Assembly (NCBI RefSeq): GCF_007989625.1
Contig: NZ_BJUK01000009.1
Location: 54,023 to 118,022 of the forward strand
DNA: 64,000 nucleotides
DNA from: Bisbaumannia pacifica
GTDB lineage: Bacteria > Pseudomonadota > Gammaproteobacteria > Pseudomonadales > Halomonadaceae
Direction: 5' to 3'
This document shows, in pieces, positions 25,639 through 35,153 of the stretch. The notes beneath the pieces are model-generated. The model was given only the letters and a program-made list of their open reading frames with translations. It was not told where the DNA came from and made no database searches. Positions within the stretch are counted from its first letter, which is position 1, and each line of letters opens with the position of its first letter. Both the position numbers and the translations under genes were made by a program.

Positions 25639-26775
25639 TTACTCCCCCAGCGCCGCCAGGATATGCCAGGCCGCCTCGACGCGCTCGCCGTTGGGGTAGC
25701 CCTTGTTGGCGAGGATCGCGATGCCTCGTTCCTGGGCCGGAATAAAGGCCGCATAGGCGCCGAAGCCATTGGTGGAGCCGGTCTTGTGGTACCAGCGCGC
25801 CGGCCGCGGGTCACCTGTGGTGTCGAGCAGGGTGGCGGGTTGGGGTTCCAGTGCCATCTCGGCGGTGGTGCCGGCCCGGAGGCTATCGAGGGAGACCGGC
25901 AGGGCATAGCTCTCCCAGCCCAGGCCCTGGTGCATCTCGCCGATGGCGGCATAGCCGTGTTGCGTCGCCAGGAGCGCCCGGGACATGGGGTCGTCCTGGT
26001 GGTAGGCCGCCAGATTGGCCTGGACGAAGCGACCCAGATCGATCGCCGTGGTCTTGATGCCGTAGGCTTGGGCGTCCATGACACCGGGGTTAAGGCGAAC
26101 CGGGGTATCGTCACGACCATAGCCCTGGGCATAGTCACCGAGCCGGGCTTCCGGTACCTCGAGCCAGGTCTGTTCCAGCCCTAGGGTCGGCAGGACCTGC
26201 GCCTGCATCAGCTCGCTGAACGGCTGGCCATGGTGGCGCGCCGCCAGCTCGCCGAACAAGCCGATGCTGGGGTTCGAGTAGAGACGCTGGGCGCCCGGGG
26301 CAAACGCCGGCTGCCAGTGTCGGTAGTAGTCGAGGACGTTGTCCTGGCTGATCCCGTCGGGGAATTGCAGGGGGAAGCCGCCGGCGGTGTAGGTGGCCAG
26401 CTCGACCAGGGTAGTCTCGCCCACGGGGCTGCCCGCCAGACGGGGTTCGATACTGGCGACGCGGTCGCCCCAGTCGAAGCCCCCCTGCTGATGCACCCAG
26501 GCGGCGAGGACGGAGGTGAGGGGCTTGGTCACCGAGCCGATCTCGAAGAGGGTGTCATCCCCCACGGCGAGGCCGGTGTCGCGGGAGGCCACACCGAAAT
26601 GGCTGACGCACAGCTCACCGTGGTCCACCACCGCCACGGAGAGACCGGGAATGTCATGGCGGCTCATCAGCGCCATGACCTGCTCATCCAGGGTGGGGGA
26701 ATCGCAGGGGGAGACGGCGGCCTGGGCCGCACCGGCGGCCAGGGTGAGAGCGAGGGGCAGTAGGCGGCCTGGCAT
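25639..26775 (-). CDS. ampC: Class C (AmpC-type) beta-lactamase
   Basis: 378-residue secreted serine hydrolase with a signal peptide ending near AQAAVS. Active-site elements in order: SVTK near residue 81 (nucleophile Ser and Lys), YSN near 166 and KTGSTNGFG near 332. These three fit a chromosomal cephalosporinase. It acts in the periplasm on beta-lactams. Divergent from an AmpR-type LysR gene, the standard inducible arrangement. Whether the substrate range is that of classic AmpC cannot be told from sequence alone; non-lactamase esterases of the family share these motifs. Confidence 0.88.
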   Translation of the reverse strand: MPGRLLPLALTLAAGAAQAAVSPCDSPTLDEQVMALMSRHDIPGLSVAVVDHGELCVSHFGVASRDTGLAVGDDTLFEIGSVTKPLTSVLAAWVHQQGGFDWGDRVASIEPRLAGSPVGETTLVELATYTAGGFPLQFPDGISQDNVLDYYRHWQPAFAPGAQRLYSNPSIGLFGELAARHHGQPFSELMQAQVLPTLGLEQTWLEVPEARLGDYAQGYGRDDTPVRLNPGVMDAQAYGIKTTAIDLGRFVQANLAAYHQDDPMSRALLATQHGYAAIGEMHQGLGWESYALPVSLDSLRAGTTAEMALEPQPATLLDTTGDPRPARWYHKTGSTNGFGAYAAFIPAQERGIAILANKGYPNGERVEAAWHILAALGE

Positions 26776-26881
26776 GGGGCGTGGCTCCTAGGGTAGATGA
26801 CAATCCAGTTTATGCATCTTCGGGGTTGATGCGGCTGGATGAGTGTAGAAAGCCACCATGGCTGGCACAATCGATGAAATT

Positions 26882-26907
26882 TATCATCTGATACAAATAT
26901 GATTTGT
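26882..26907. promoter_or_regulatory. Operator-like inverted repeats between ampC and ampR
   Basis: Two adjoining inverted repeats, TATCATCTGATA (26882-26893) and ACAAATATGATTTGT (26893-26907), just before the ampR start in the 139-base divergent gap. LysR-type regulators bind dyad sequences in this position; the site assignment is inferred. Confidence 0.45.
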
Positions 26908-26914
26908 GGCTGAG

Positions 26915-27802
26915 ATGCATCGACACCAACTTCCCCTGAATGCCCTACGCGCCTTCGAGGCGTCGGCGCGGCATGGCAGCTTTACCGCCGCGGCCAATGA
27001 GCTCTGCGTCAGCCAGGCGGCGGTTAGCCACCAGGTGCGACAACTCGAGGCGCAACTGGGCGTGGCGCTGTTTCGTCGCTTGCCCCGCGGCCTGAGCCTC
27101 AGTGGAGAGGGTGAACGACTGTTTCCGGTCCTCACTGAGGCGCTCGATCGTCTGTCACAGAGCTTGGCGTCGCTGGCCGATGGCGCGCGCCGCGAGATCC
27201 TGCGGCTGGGCGTCGTCGGCACCTTCGCGGCCTGCTGGTTACTGCCGCGCCTGGCCGGCTTTCACCGGCGGTTCCCGTTTATCGAGGTGCGCGTCACCAC
27301 CCACAACAACCGCGTCGAGCTGGCTGCCGAGGGGTATGACATGGCGATTCGCTATGGTGGCGGGGCCTGGCATGGCGAATCGGCGGTACATCTGATGGAA
27401 ACCCCCTTGAGCGTGCTCTGCTCGCCGCGGGTGGCCCCGGAACTGCACCGCCCCGCGGACGTACTGACGCAGACGCTGTTTCGCTCCTTTCGCAGCGACG
27501 AGTGGCAGACCTGGTTGGCCGCGGCGGGAGTCGATCCCTACCGGCGGCTGCCCGAGAGCGTGACGCTCGACTCCTCCCTGGCGATGATGGAGGCGGTGGT
27601 GCAGGGCAGTGGGGTGGCCCTGGTGCCGATTCCCATGTTCGAGCGTCACCTGGCCAGTGGGGCGGCCGTCAAACCCTTCGATATCCAGGTGACCCTGGGG
27701 AGCTACTGGCTGACCCGGCTGCAGTCACACCCCGAGAGTCCTGGCATGGCGCTGTTTCGGCGCTGGCTGCTCGAGGAGACCCATGCCGCGGATCGCCACT
27801 GA
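26915..27802 (+). CDS. ampR: AmpR/GcvA-type LysR regulator
   Basis: 295-residue LysR-family regulator: winged helix at residues about 8-65 (FTAAANELCVSQAAVSHQV), effector domain from about 90 with the AmpR/GcvA-type pattern EGYDMAIRYGGG. The ATG at 26915 gives MHRHQLPLNALRAFEA, aligned in length to AmpR; a GTG at 26906 would overlap the operator-like palindrome. AmpR activates ampC when cell-wall fragments accumulate, and the divergent pairing fits. Confidence 0.87.
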   Translation: MHRHQLPLNALRAFEASARHGSFTAAANELCVSQAAVSHQVRQLEAQLGVALFRRLPRGLSLSGEGERLFPVLTEALDRLSQSLASLADGARREILRLGVVGTFAACWLLPRLAGFHRRFPFIEVRVTTHNNRVELAAEGYDMAIRYGGGAWHGESAVHLMETPLSVLCSPRVAPELHRPADVLTQTLFRSFRSDEWQTWLAAAGVDPYRRLPESVTLDSSLAMMEAVVQGSGVALVPIPMFERHLASGAAVKPFDIQVTLGSYWLTRLQSHPESPGMALFRRWLLEETHAADRH

Positions 27803-27882
27803 AGCCGGCTGGCACGATTCGCCCCTGCCTCGGCCCGTCCACCTCGGGTATCATCGGCGGCCCGTTTCACTTGAGCCTCGCC

Positions 27883-29076
27883 ATGCCGTCTGCCTATGCC
27901 CAACGCTTCGCCCGCCTGACCGAGCTGCTGGCCCACTGGCAGCCGCTCTGGGCGCCGGAGCCGTTCCGCTATCGCCGGGCGCCCTGGGGGGCGGCCTTTC
28001 CCGCCCTCGAGGCCTGGCTGCTGGGGCTGGACGAGGCCGAGCGGGAGCGCCTCGAGGCGGCCCCCTTCGCCGCCTCGAGGCTGGCCGACTGGCTGCCGGT
28101 GGCGGAGCTTGCCGCGCTCAGCGAGGTGGCGCCGCTGCCCGAGGCGGCGGGCACGCCACCGCTGCCCGAGGCCTGGGCCACCCATGTGGGCGGGCGCAAG
28201 TGGGCGCAGATCGGCGCCTTCGCCGCCCGCCTGGCCCCGGCGCCGGCCTACCTGGAGTGGTGCGCCGGCAAGGGGCACCTGGGGCGGGCCCTGGCGCGGC
28301 GCGATAACGCCCGGGTCATCGGCCTGGAGTGGCAGGCGTCGCTGTGCCAGGCGGGCCAGGCCCTGGCCGAGGCCCAGGGGGCGGATCTCAGCCTTCACGA
28401 GCAGGACGTGATGGCCGACAGCGCCGCCGACTGGCTGACCCCGGGGCGCCAACTGGTGGCCCTGCACGCCTGCGGCGACCTGCATGGGCGGCTGGTTCGG
28501 CGGGCCGCCGAGGGGCGCCTGCCGCTGACCCTGGCGCCCTGTTGTTACCAGCGCACCGCCGAGACCAGCTATCGGCCGCTCTCCCGCCAGGGCGAGCGGG
28601 CCATGGCCGAGCACGGGCTGGCGCTGCCCCGGGAGCAGTTGGCCCTGGCGGTGCAGGAGACGGTGACCGCGCCGCGCCAGGTGCGGCTGAGCCGCGCCCG
28701 GGCCAATGCCTGGCGGCTGGGCTTCGACGAGCTGCAGCGGGAGCTGCGCGGCGAGGATCGCTACCTGCCGGTGCCGAGCCTCGCCTATGGGCGCCTGCCC
28801 GATGACTTCGCCGGCTTCTGCCGCTGGGCCGCCGCCGAGAAGGGGCTGTCCCTGCCGCCGCATCTGGATTGGGCGCGCTTCGAGGCGGCGGGCGCCACGC
28901 GCCAGGCCCGGGTCGAGCGCCTGGAGCTGGTGCGTCACCTCTTCCGCCGCCCCCTGGAGCTATGGCTGGTGCTGGACCGTTTGCTGTGCCTGGAGGAGGC
29001 GGGGATGGCGGTGCGCCTGGGGACCTTCTGCGAGCGCTCGCTCACCCCCCGGAACCTGCTGATTCAGGCCCGGTAG
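27883..29076 (+). CDS. SAM-dependent methyltransferase (Methyltransf_32 type)
   Basis: 397-residue cytoplasmic protein with a class I methyltransferase core. The SAM-binding motif is YLEWCAGKGHLGRALA near residue 121, followed by an acidic residue at the end of strand 2 (VIGLEWQ). Then come LVALHACGDLHGRLV and the cysteine pair APCCYQRT typical of the group related to the C-terminal part of human GSTCD. Substrate unknown. A TTG at 27871 could extend the start by four codons. Convergent with the M1 peptidase gene three bases away. Confidence 0.78.
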   Translation: MPSAYAQRFARLTELLAHWQPLWAPEPFRYRRAPWGAAFPALEAWLLGLDEAERERLEAAPFAASRLADWLPVAELAALSEVAPLPEAAGTPPLPEAWATHVGGRKWAQIGAFAARLAPAPAYLEWCAGKGHLGRALARRDNARVIGLEWQASLCQAGQALAEAQGADLSLHEQDVMADSAADWLTPGRQLVALHACGDLHGRLVRRAAEGRLPLTLAPCCYQRTAETSYRPLSRQGERAMAEHGLALPREQLALAVQETVTAPRQVRLSRARANAWRLGFDELQRELRGEDRYLPVPSLAYGRLPDDFAGFCRWAAAEKGLSLPPHLDWARFEAAGATRQARVERLELVRHLFRRPLELWLVLDRLLCLEEAGMAVRLGTFCERSLTPRNLLIQAR

Positions 29077-29079
29077 GCC

Positions 29080-30993
29080 TTACTCTTCGTCCCCGGGCGG
29101 GGCGAAGTCGACGCCGGGGATTTCGCCAGCGCCGGTCCGTTCTGCCTCCCAGCCACCCACCGCCAGGGTCTCGCCGCTGCCATCCACCACCAGATAGCCT
29201 TGCCGGCCATGGTGTCGCCAGCGCCGGGCCAGGGCGGCCAGGGCCTCGGGGCCGTCGGCGCTGAGTAGGGCGATGGGCCGCCCGGGCAACAGCCAGAGCC
29301 GGGCCTGGCCCCGGGTGGCCGGTGCCGCCGCGGCGCCATCGATACCGGCCTCGGCGAGCCATTCCACCACCGCCCGGGTATCGCCCACCACCAGGGTCAG
29401 GGCGGCCTCGTCGGCGATCGGCGTCTCGCCGATCACCGCCTGGGCGTCCAGGCCTGGGGTCAGCGACGCCAGCCGCAGCGCCGGGGCCAGGGCCAGGCGG
29501 CGCAGGATCGATGGCGGGGGCAACCGCCGGGGCAACTCGAAGGCGGGGTCGAGGAGAAGGCGCCGGGGGCGAGTCGCGCTCTCCAGCACGAAGGCCCGGC
29601 GTGGCGATTCGAGCGCAACCTCGAAGACCTGTCGCTCGTCCGCCGAGGCTCCCTCGAGCACCAGAGGCACCTCCATGGGCCAGACGCCGCCCTCTTGCAC
29701 CAGTTCGCCGTCGATCCGCCAGCGACCGTCCTCGCCGCGGGTCAGGCGTACCCCGTCGAGGTGGAGGGCCGGTCGTCCCGGCCGCTCCAGCCAGGGGGTG
29801 GCGACGGCCATCAGGGCCTGGCGCTCGGCCTCGTCGCCCGCCAGCGAGGCGATCAAGTCGCTCCACCCCGCCTCCCGGTGCATCCAGGCATCGGCGAAGC
29901 GGCGCAGGCCGGCATCAAAGGCGGCATCGCCGAGTCGGCGGCGCAGTTGGTGGAAGAGCAGGGCGCCGTGTTGGTAGCCGATCAGTCGCTCGGCGGCATC
30001 CGCGCCGCCCCGGAAGTCGACCAGGGCCGGCGTGTTCGCCTCCGACAGCGCCGCCAGGTCGCGTAGCCAGCGTCGCCGGGTCTTGCTGGCCTGGCCGCGG
30101 GCCTCGTCCAGGGCATGGTCGGCCAGGTAGGTGGTCAGGGCCTCGGCCCAATTGCCGGCGGCGTCGTCCACCGCGACCCCGGCGCCCCACCAGCCATGCA
30201 TCAGCTCGTGGGCCAGGGAGGTGTGGGGGATAAAGGGCAGGGGGATGACCCGCTCGCCGAGCAGGGTGAAGCCGGGGAAGGCCACGCCCAGGGGCGCGGG
30301 GCTGGCCGCCATGCTGAAGCTGGCGACGGGGAAGGGGCCCAAGCGCGCCTGGAAGGCGGCCAGGTGATCGGCGGCGGCGTCGAGGTAGGTCTCGGCGAAT
30401 GCCTCGTCCAGTGTCTCGGGGAAAAGCGTGCGCAGGCGCACCCCGTCGATCACCCGTTCGCGGACGGCCCAGGGACCGGTGGCCAGGCTCGCCTGCGTGG
30501 TCAGGGGGTGGTGGAAACGCACGCCCTCCTCGGCGCCTTCCTCCATCAGGCCGCCGCTGGCCACGCCCCGCTGGCCGGCGGGCAGGTGCAGGGTCAGCGT
30601 CAGGGGGCCGGGGGACATGGCCTCGGGTTGAGGGTGCCAGGCGATGGCGGCGGGCAGCAGGCCGCCGTCCGCGGCCAGGCCGATGGCGTCTCGGCGGGGC
30701 AGTCGCCCCCGCCAGCTTAGGGTCAGCGGGGCCTCGCCCTCCGCGGCGTCGAGACGGTAGCGCCCCGGGGCCAGGCGTTCGACGGCAATCGCGTCCTCGC
30801 CCTGACTCGCTCCCTCCAAGCGCAGTGCGGGATGCAGGCGTAACTCACCGGAGACCGGCGCCAGGGTCATCTCGCCGCGCAGGCTCGCGGCCGACGGGTC
30901 GAGCCAGACACGCAGCGACCAGGCGTCGTCGTTGCCCCAGGCGGGGGCCAGCGTCGTCACCAGCAGGCCCAGCAGCATCAACCAGCGGTGCAT
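29080..30993 (-). CDS. Secreted M1-type metallopeptidase
   Basis: 637-residue protein with a signal peptide (MHRWLMLLGLLVTTLAPAWG). The zinc site HELMH near residue 254, with the third ligand Glu in NWAEALTTY 18 residues on, fits the M1 (gluzincin) family. The exopeptidase loop usually written GAMEN is replaced here by GVAFPGF, so aminopeptidase activity is uncertain. Residues about 400-637 have no recognised domain. Last gene of the ClC / binding protein / ChaN operon, starting 6 bases after the ChaN gene. Confidence 0.82.
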   Translation of the reverse strand: MHRWLMLLGLLVTTLAPAWGNDDAWSLRVWLDPSAASLRGEMTLAPVSGELRLHPALRLEGASQGEDAIAVERLAPGRYRLDAAEGEAPLTLSWRGRLPRRDAIGLAADGGLLPAAIAWHPQPEAMSPGPLTLTLHLPAGQRGVASGGLMEEGAEEGVRFHHPLTTQASLATGPWAVRERVIDGVRLRTLFPETLDEAFAETYLDAAADHLAAFQARLGPFPVASFSMAASPAPLGVAFPGFTLLGERVIPLPFIPHTSLAHELMHGWWGAGVAVDDAAGNWAEALTTYLADHALDEARGQASKTRRRWLRDLAALSEANTPALVDFRGGADAAERLIGYQHGALLFHQLRRRLGDAAFDAGLRRFADAWMHREAGWSDLIASLAGDEAERQALMAVATPWLERPGRPALHLDGVRLTRGEDGRWRIDGELVQEGGVWPMEVPLVLEGASADERQVFEVALESPRRAFVLESATRPRRLLLDPAFELPRRLPPPSILRRLALAPALRLASLTPGLDAQAVIGETPIADEAALTLVVGDTRAVVEWLAEAGIDGAAAAPATRGQARLWLLPGRPIALLSADGPEALAALARRWRHHGRQGYLVVDGSGETLAVGGWEAERTGAGEIPGVDFAPPGDEE

Positions 30994-30999
30994 GGCGGG

Positions 31000-32172
31000 T
31001 CACTCCGAGGCGCTGGGGAAGCGGGCCAGCAGTTCCCAGACGCTGCCGTCGCGGCGGATCTCCAGGGGCATCAGGCTGCCCGGCGGCTGGCGGCCGACCA
31101 GGGCCGTCAGGTCGCTGGGGCGGCGCAGCGCCTGGCCGGCGGCGCGCAGGATGATATCGCCCACCTCCAGGCCCAGGCGCTCGGCCAGGGAGTCGGGGCC
31201 GATGCCCTCGACCCGCACGCCGTCCTCGGCACCATTCACCCAGACCCCCAGGCGCGGTGGCGCCAGGGGCTCGAAGGGCGCCTCGTCACCGAGCAGGAAG
31301 TGCGCATCGGCGAGTTCCCGGGGCGGTGGTTCGCAGCTCAGCGAGGCCCAGGGCAGCAGACTGCGCTGGGCCTCGATACCCAGGTCGTGCAACTGATGGG
31401 GCACCCCGTGGCCCAGATGGCCCTGGCCCATCAGGCCCACCACCAGGCGCCCCGGGGCGCTGGCCTCGGCCAGGGCCGTGGCCATGGCGCGATCCCAGAC
31501 CAGTTGGGCATCGATAAAGCGCGCCAGGGCGGCCTCGTCGTCGGCGCCGCTGGAATGGGCGCGGAACACCTCGCTCAGGGTATCCCGGTAGGCCGCCGGG
31601 GGCGGAGCCGGGGGCGTGATGGCATGACGCTCGGCGCTGGGTACGGCCTCCCAGCCCTCGCTGGCCAGGCGCTGGCGCAGTGCCGGGGTGACGTTGAGGG
31701 CCAGCAGCGGCAGCCGGTGCATGCGCGCGAAGTGCAGGATGGGCAGGTAGAGCCCGGGATCGAAGCCCCAGTGGCGGTGCCAGTCGCTGGCCTCGAGGAA
31801 GGCCGTCTCGTCCAGCTCGCCGGCGACCCAGGCGTCGAGGGCCGGCTGGGCCTCGCGCGGCAGCATCTCCAGGCCGATCACCAGGTCGGGCTGGTGGGCA
31901 TGCAGCCCGGCCAGGGTATGCAACTGCCAGCGGTGATGGGCCAGGCGATCGTGCTGCTCGCCCAGCAACACGACGCGCTGGGTGGCCAGCTCGCTTAGCA
32001 GGACTGGCGTGCTGATTGGTGTACCGTCCGTCGCCTGCCACTGCCCCGGGGCGGCGCCGGGGCAGGCGTTGCCATTGGCGAGGGTGGCCGGGGCAAGGGT
32101 GATGCCGAGGGCGAGCAGGCAGGAGGGGACCAGGGCGGGAATCAGGCGACGAGGGAGGGGCATGGCGTGCAT
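31000..32172 (-). CDS. ChaN-like haem-binding protein with C-terminal PDZ domain
   Basis: 390-residue exported protein. After a signal peptide (to about residue 32) the ChaN-type domain (about 45-285) shows LLGEQHDRLAHHRWQL, IGLEMLPREAQPALDAW and GLMGQGHLGHG; ChaN proteins bind haem and are linked to iron uptake. A PDZ domain follows (about 305-385, GIGPDSLAERLGLEVGDII), which classical ChaN lacks. It sits immediately before the M1 peptidase gene, and a PDZ next to a secreted peptidase suggests a protein-handling role. ATG 32172 chosen; 32163 is also possible. Confidence 0.82.
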   Translation of the reverse strand: MHAMPLPRRLIPALVPSCLLALGITLAPATLANGNACPGAAPGQWQATDGTPISTPVLLSELATQRVVLLGEQHDRLAHHRWQLHTLAGLHAHQPDLVIGLEMLPREAQPALDAWVAGELDETAFLEASDWHRHWGFDPGLYLPILHFARMHRLPLLALNVTPALRQRLASEGWEAVPSAERHAITPPAPPPAAYRDTLSEVFRAHSSGADDEAALARFIDAQLVWDRAMATALAEASAPGRLVVGLMGQGHLGHGVPHQLHDLGIEAQRSLLPWASLSCEPPPRELADAHFLLGDEAPFEPLAPPRLGVWVNGAEDGVRVEGIGPDSLAERLGLEVGDIILRAAGQALRRPSDLTALVGRQPPGSLMPLEIRRDGSVWELLARFPSASE

Positions 32173-32238
32173 CCGTGACGACGGCGATGCTCCTAACGTT
32201 ACCCCCTGGCGCCCGGCAGGCAAAGCTGGTTTCCCCGC

Positions 32239-33363
32239 CTACTCCTCGAGTAGGGCCTCGCGAAATAGCGCCTCGATGCGTTCCCGGGTGCGGGCGTACC
32301 AGGCCTCGTCCTTGGTTACCGCCCTCTGGGTGTTGAGGGGGTGGGTGGGAATATGCAGGCGCATGTCCAGGCCGCTGTCGCGGTGAGTCGTGACCTGCAT
32401 GGCGGCGGAGCGCCGCGCCGGGCCATAGGGGATATGCCGGGCCAGCTCGGCCTGGCGCTCGCTGCTGGTGGCGAAGCGGATAAAGTCGCGGGCCGCCTCG
32501 GGGTGAGGCGCGCCGCGGGGAATCGCCCAGGTCTCGTGCTCCTGGAGCTGGCCGTCCCAGAGGATCTCGATGGGCAGGTCGCGCTCGACCATGGCGGCGA
32601 AGAAACGACCGTTGTAGCCGGAGGCCATCACCACCTTGCCCTCGGCGAGCCACTCCACCGGGGTCTCGCCGGCCTCCCACCAGTGGATTTCGTCGAGGCC
32701 ACGCAGCCGGGCGAAGGCGAGCTCCAGGCCGCGGCGGGTGCTGAGCAGCCGATAGAGCGCCTCCCGGGGCACCCGGTAGGAGAGCAGGGCCCACTCCAGG
32801 TTGGCCGCCGGGGTGCGTTGCAGGGCTCGGGGGCCGGGGAAGCGCTGTTGATCGAAGAGGTCGGCGATGCGCGTGGGGCGCCGCCCGGGGAAGGCGTCGC
32901 GGCGGTAGGCCACCACGGTGGCGAAGATCGAGTGGCTGATGGCGCAGCGCCCCAGGGCATCGGGCAGGAAGTCCTCCGCCGCCGGGGTGCCGTCCGGTGC
33001 CGGGGCCGCCAGGTCCGCGGGCAGCGGCTCCAGCAGTCCCTCCTCACAGGCCGCCATGGCCTCGCTGCGGGTCATGTCGAGCACGTCCCAGGGCACGGCA
33101 TCGTCCGCCACGGCACGGCGCAGGTCGCTCAGGCCGCCGTTGTAGCGAGCCGCCTCCACCGCGATGCCCGTCGCCTCGGTAAAGGGGGTGAAGAGGGCGC
33201 GACGTTGGGCGCGCTCGTAGGCGCCGCCCCAACTGAGTACCGTCAGGGGGCCCGCGTCCTCCGGCCCCTCGGCGACGGCCGAGTGTGGGGAGAGGGCGGC
33301 CAGGCTCAGCAGCCCGGCCAGCAGCCGGGCCGGCAACCCCGGTAGCCAACGCCTAGCCGGCAC
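32239..33363 (-). CDS. Extracellular solute-binding protein (PotD-like)
   Basis: 374-residue periplasmic binding protein of the spermidine/putrescine type: signal peptide followed by LTVLSWGGAYERAQRRALF, then VPWDVLDMTRSEA and WAIPRGAPHPEAARDFI. The GTG start at 33363 has GGGAGGA in front. Its first 11 bases overlap the end of the ClC gene. No permease or ATPase genes are nearby, so it either works with a transporter elsewhere or is an orphan receptor. Confidence 0.84.
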   Translation of the reverse strand: MPARRWLPGLPARLLAGLLSLAALSPHSAVAEGPEDAGPLTVLSWGGAYERAQRRALFTPFTEATGIAVEAARYNGGLSDLRRAVADDAVPWDVLDMTRSEAMAACEEGLLEPLPADLAAPAPDGTPAAEDFLPDALGRCAISHSIFATVVAYRRDAFPGRRPTRIADLFDQQRFPGPRALQRTPAANLEWALLSYRVPREALYRLLSTRRGLELAFARLRGLDEIHWWEAGETPVEWLAEGKVVMASGYNGRFFAAMVERDLPIEILWDGQLQEHETWAIPRGAPHPEAARDFIRFATSSERQAELARHIPYGPARRSAAMQVTTHRDSGLDMRLHIPTHPLNTQRAVTKDEAWYARTRERIEALFREALLEE

Positions 33364-35101
33364 CGTGTTCCTCCCGCCGCAGGGCGTCGCTGTGATGCAG
33401 GAAGGCGCGGGCGATGCTCGATTCATAGGCGACCCCCAGGAAGCGTTCCTCGTCGTCCACCACGGCGATGGCCTCGCCGGTGACCTGTTGCAGTCGATGC
33501 ATCGCCTCCCAGAGCGAGGCCTGGGGGCCCAGCACCGGGCGCGGCGCCTCGGGGCAGTCGGCCAGGGTGCGGGCCGTGCCGGCCTCGCGCCGGGCCTCCA
33601 GCTCCGCCAGCGTCACGCAGCCTCGGTAGCGGCCCTCGTCGTCCACCCGGTAGGCCTCGCCGTGGCCCGCCCGGCCCAGCCGCGAGATGGCACGCTCCAG
33701 CGGTGTTTCCGGGGCCAGGGTCACGGCGTCCTGGCTGATCAGCTCGGCCAGTCGCGCCTCCTGGAGCACGGCGCGGCCGCGGCCCGCGGAGAGATCCAGG
33801 CCACGCTTGGCCAGTTGGATATCGAATAGCGAGCGGCCGAACAGCTGGGCGGCCAGGGGGCTGGCCAGGGTCACGCTGGCCAGGGCGGCGGTGGTCAGCG
33901 CGTAGCTGCCGGTGAGCTCGAAGACGATCAGCAGGGTGGTGAGGGGCGCGCCGATCACCGGTGCGGTGACCGCCACCATGCCGCACACCGCATAGAAGAT
34001 AAAGGTCTCCTGGGCGCCGCCCAGCCCCATCACCAGGGTGCCGGCGAGGGCGCCGAAGAGGGTGCCGATGACCAGCGCCGGGCTGAACACGCCGCCGGCG
34101 AAGCCCAGCCCCAGGCACAGGGCGGTGGCGGCCAGCTTGAGCCCCAGCACCAGCAGCAGCTCGCCGCCGCCATAGGCGCCGGCCAGGGTAGCGAAGCGCA
34201 GGGTCTCCTGGCCCATGCCGAGGATATCCGGCACCCAGAGGGCGGTCAGGCCGAGCAGGGCCCCGGCCAGGGCCGGACGCAGGCCGACCGGCAGCGGCAG
34301 GCGCTGGGCCAGGCGCCCCATGCCGAGGATGGCGTGCATATAGGCGCCGGCCACCAGGGCGCCCAGGCCGCCCAGGACCAGGAAGAGGGCGAATTCCCAG
34401 GGGCGAGGCACGGCGGGGTCGGCGATATGGAAGAGTGCCCCTTGGGCCAGCCATTGGGTGGCCAGCACATGGCCGACGATGGCCGCGGCGGCCACCGGGG
34501 CGAAGGCGCGCAGGGCGTAGTGACGCAGCACCACCTCATGGGCGAAGACGATCCCCGCCAGGGGCGCATTGAAGGCCGCGGCGATGGCCGCCGCCACTCC
34601 GCAGGCGATGGTGATATTGTCCTCCGAGCGGCCCAGGCGCAGCAGTCGCGCCGCCTGGGAGCCCAGGGTGGCCCCCAGGTGCACCAGGGGCCCGTACTGG
34701 CCCACCGAGGCGCCGGCGCCCAGCGAGACCAGGGCGCTCAGCGCCGAGAGGCCGCCGGCCCGGGCCGGCAGGCGGCCGCGGCGGGTCTGGACGGCGGCGA
34801 TGGCATCGGCGGGAGTATGCGGCCGGCCATCGGGCAGGCCGCGATGCAGCTGGCCGACCACCAGCCCGCCCAGGGTCGGCACCAGCAGGGTGGCGAGCAC
34901 CACCAGGCCGGGGTCGGCGGCCATCATCCGCCCCCGGGGGGAGATCAGCAGCAGGTCGTTGAGCCATACCACCGCATTGACGAAGCAGACGGCGGCCAGG
35001 GCGGCCACGCCACCGATCAGTGCGCCCAGCAGTACCAGGCCGAGAAAGCGCCAGACCGCCAGTGCGCGCCGCACCTTGGGGCCGAAGAGGGGGGAGTCCA
35101 T
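33353..35101 (-). CDS. ClC-type chloride channel with CBS pair
   Basis: 582-residue inner-membrane protein: ClC core (about 10-430) with GAGASVGQYGPLVHLGA and GGVFSPALVIG, then two CBS domains (about 455-500 and 520-570). At the position of the gating glutamate (GREGP in E. coli ClC) the sequence is GQYGP, and the internal proton glutamate position is Val (AHEVV for IIEEM). Both changes argue for passive chloride conduction rather than Cl-/H+ exchange; this is inference. First gene of an operon with the binding protein, ChaN and M1 genes. ATG 35101 chosen over a TTG two codons upstream. Confidence 0.88.
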   Translation of the reverse strand: MDSPLFGPKVRRALAVWRFLGLVLLGALIGGVAALAAVCFVNAVVWLNDLLLISPRGRMMAADPGLVVLATLLVPTLGGLVVGQLHRGLPDGRPHTPADAIAAVQTRRGRLPARAGGLSALSALVSLGAGASVGQYGPLVHLGATLGSQAARLLRLGRSEDNITIACGVAAAIAAAFNAPLAGIVFAHEVVLRHYALRAFAPVAAAAIVGHVLATQWLAQGALFHIADPAVPRPWEFALFLVLGGLGALVAGAYMHAILGMGRLAQRLPLPVGLRPALAGALLGLTALWVPDILGMGQETLRFATLAGAYGGGELLLVLGLKLAATALCLGLGFAGGVFSPALVIGTLFGALAGTLVMGLGGAQETFIFYAVCGMVAVTAPVIGAPLTTLLIVFELTGSYALTTAALASVTLASPLAAQLFGRSLFDIQLAKRGLDLSAGRGRAVLQEARLAELISQDAVTLAPETPLERAISRLGRAGHGEAYRVDDEGRYRGCVTLAELEARREAGTARTLADCPEAPRPVLGPQASLWEAMHRLQQVTGEAIAVVDDEERFLGVAYESSIARAFLHHSDALRREEHGAG

Positions 35102-35153
35102 GCACAAGGTGTAGGCAGGATTGGCGGGGGGAGCAAGCCCTCGCTCAGGCCCC

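Noticed and set aside
32239..33363. Binding protein as part of a complete ABC importer
   Set aside because: No permease or ATPase genes adjoin it; neighbours are ClC and ChaN genes.
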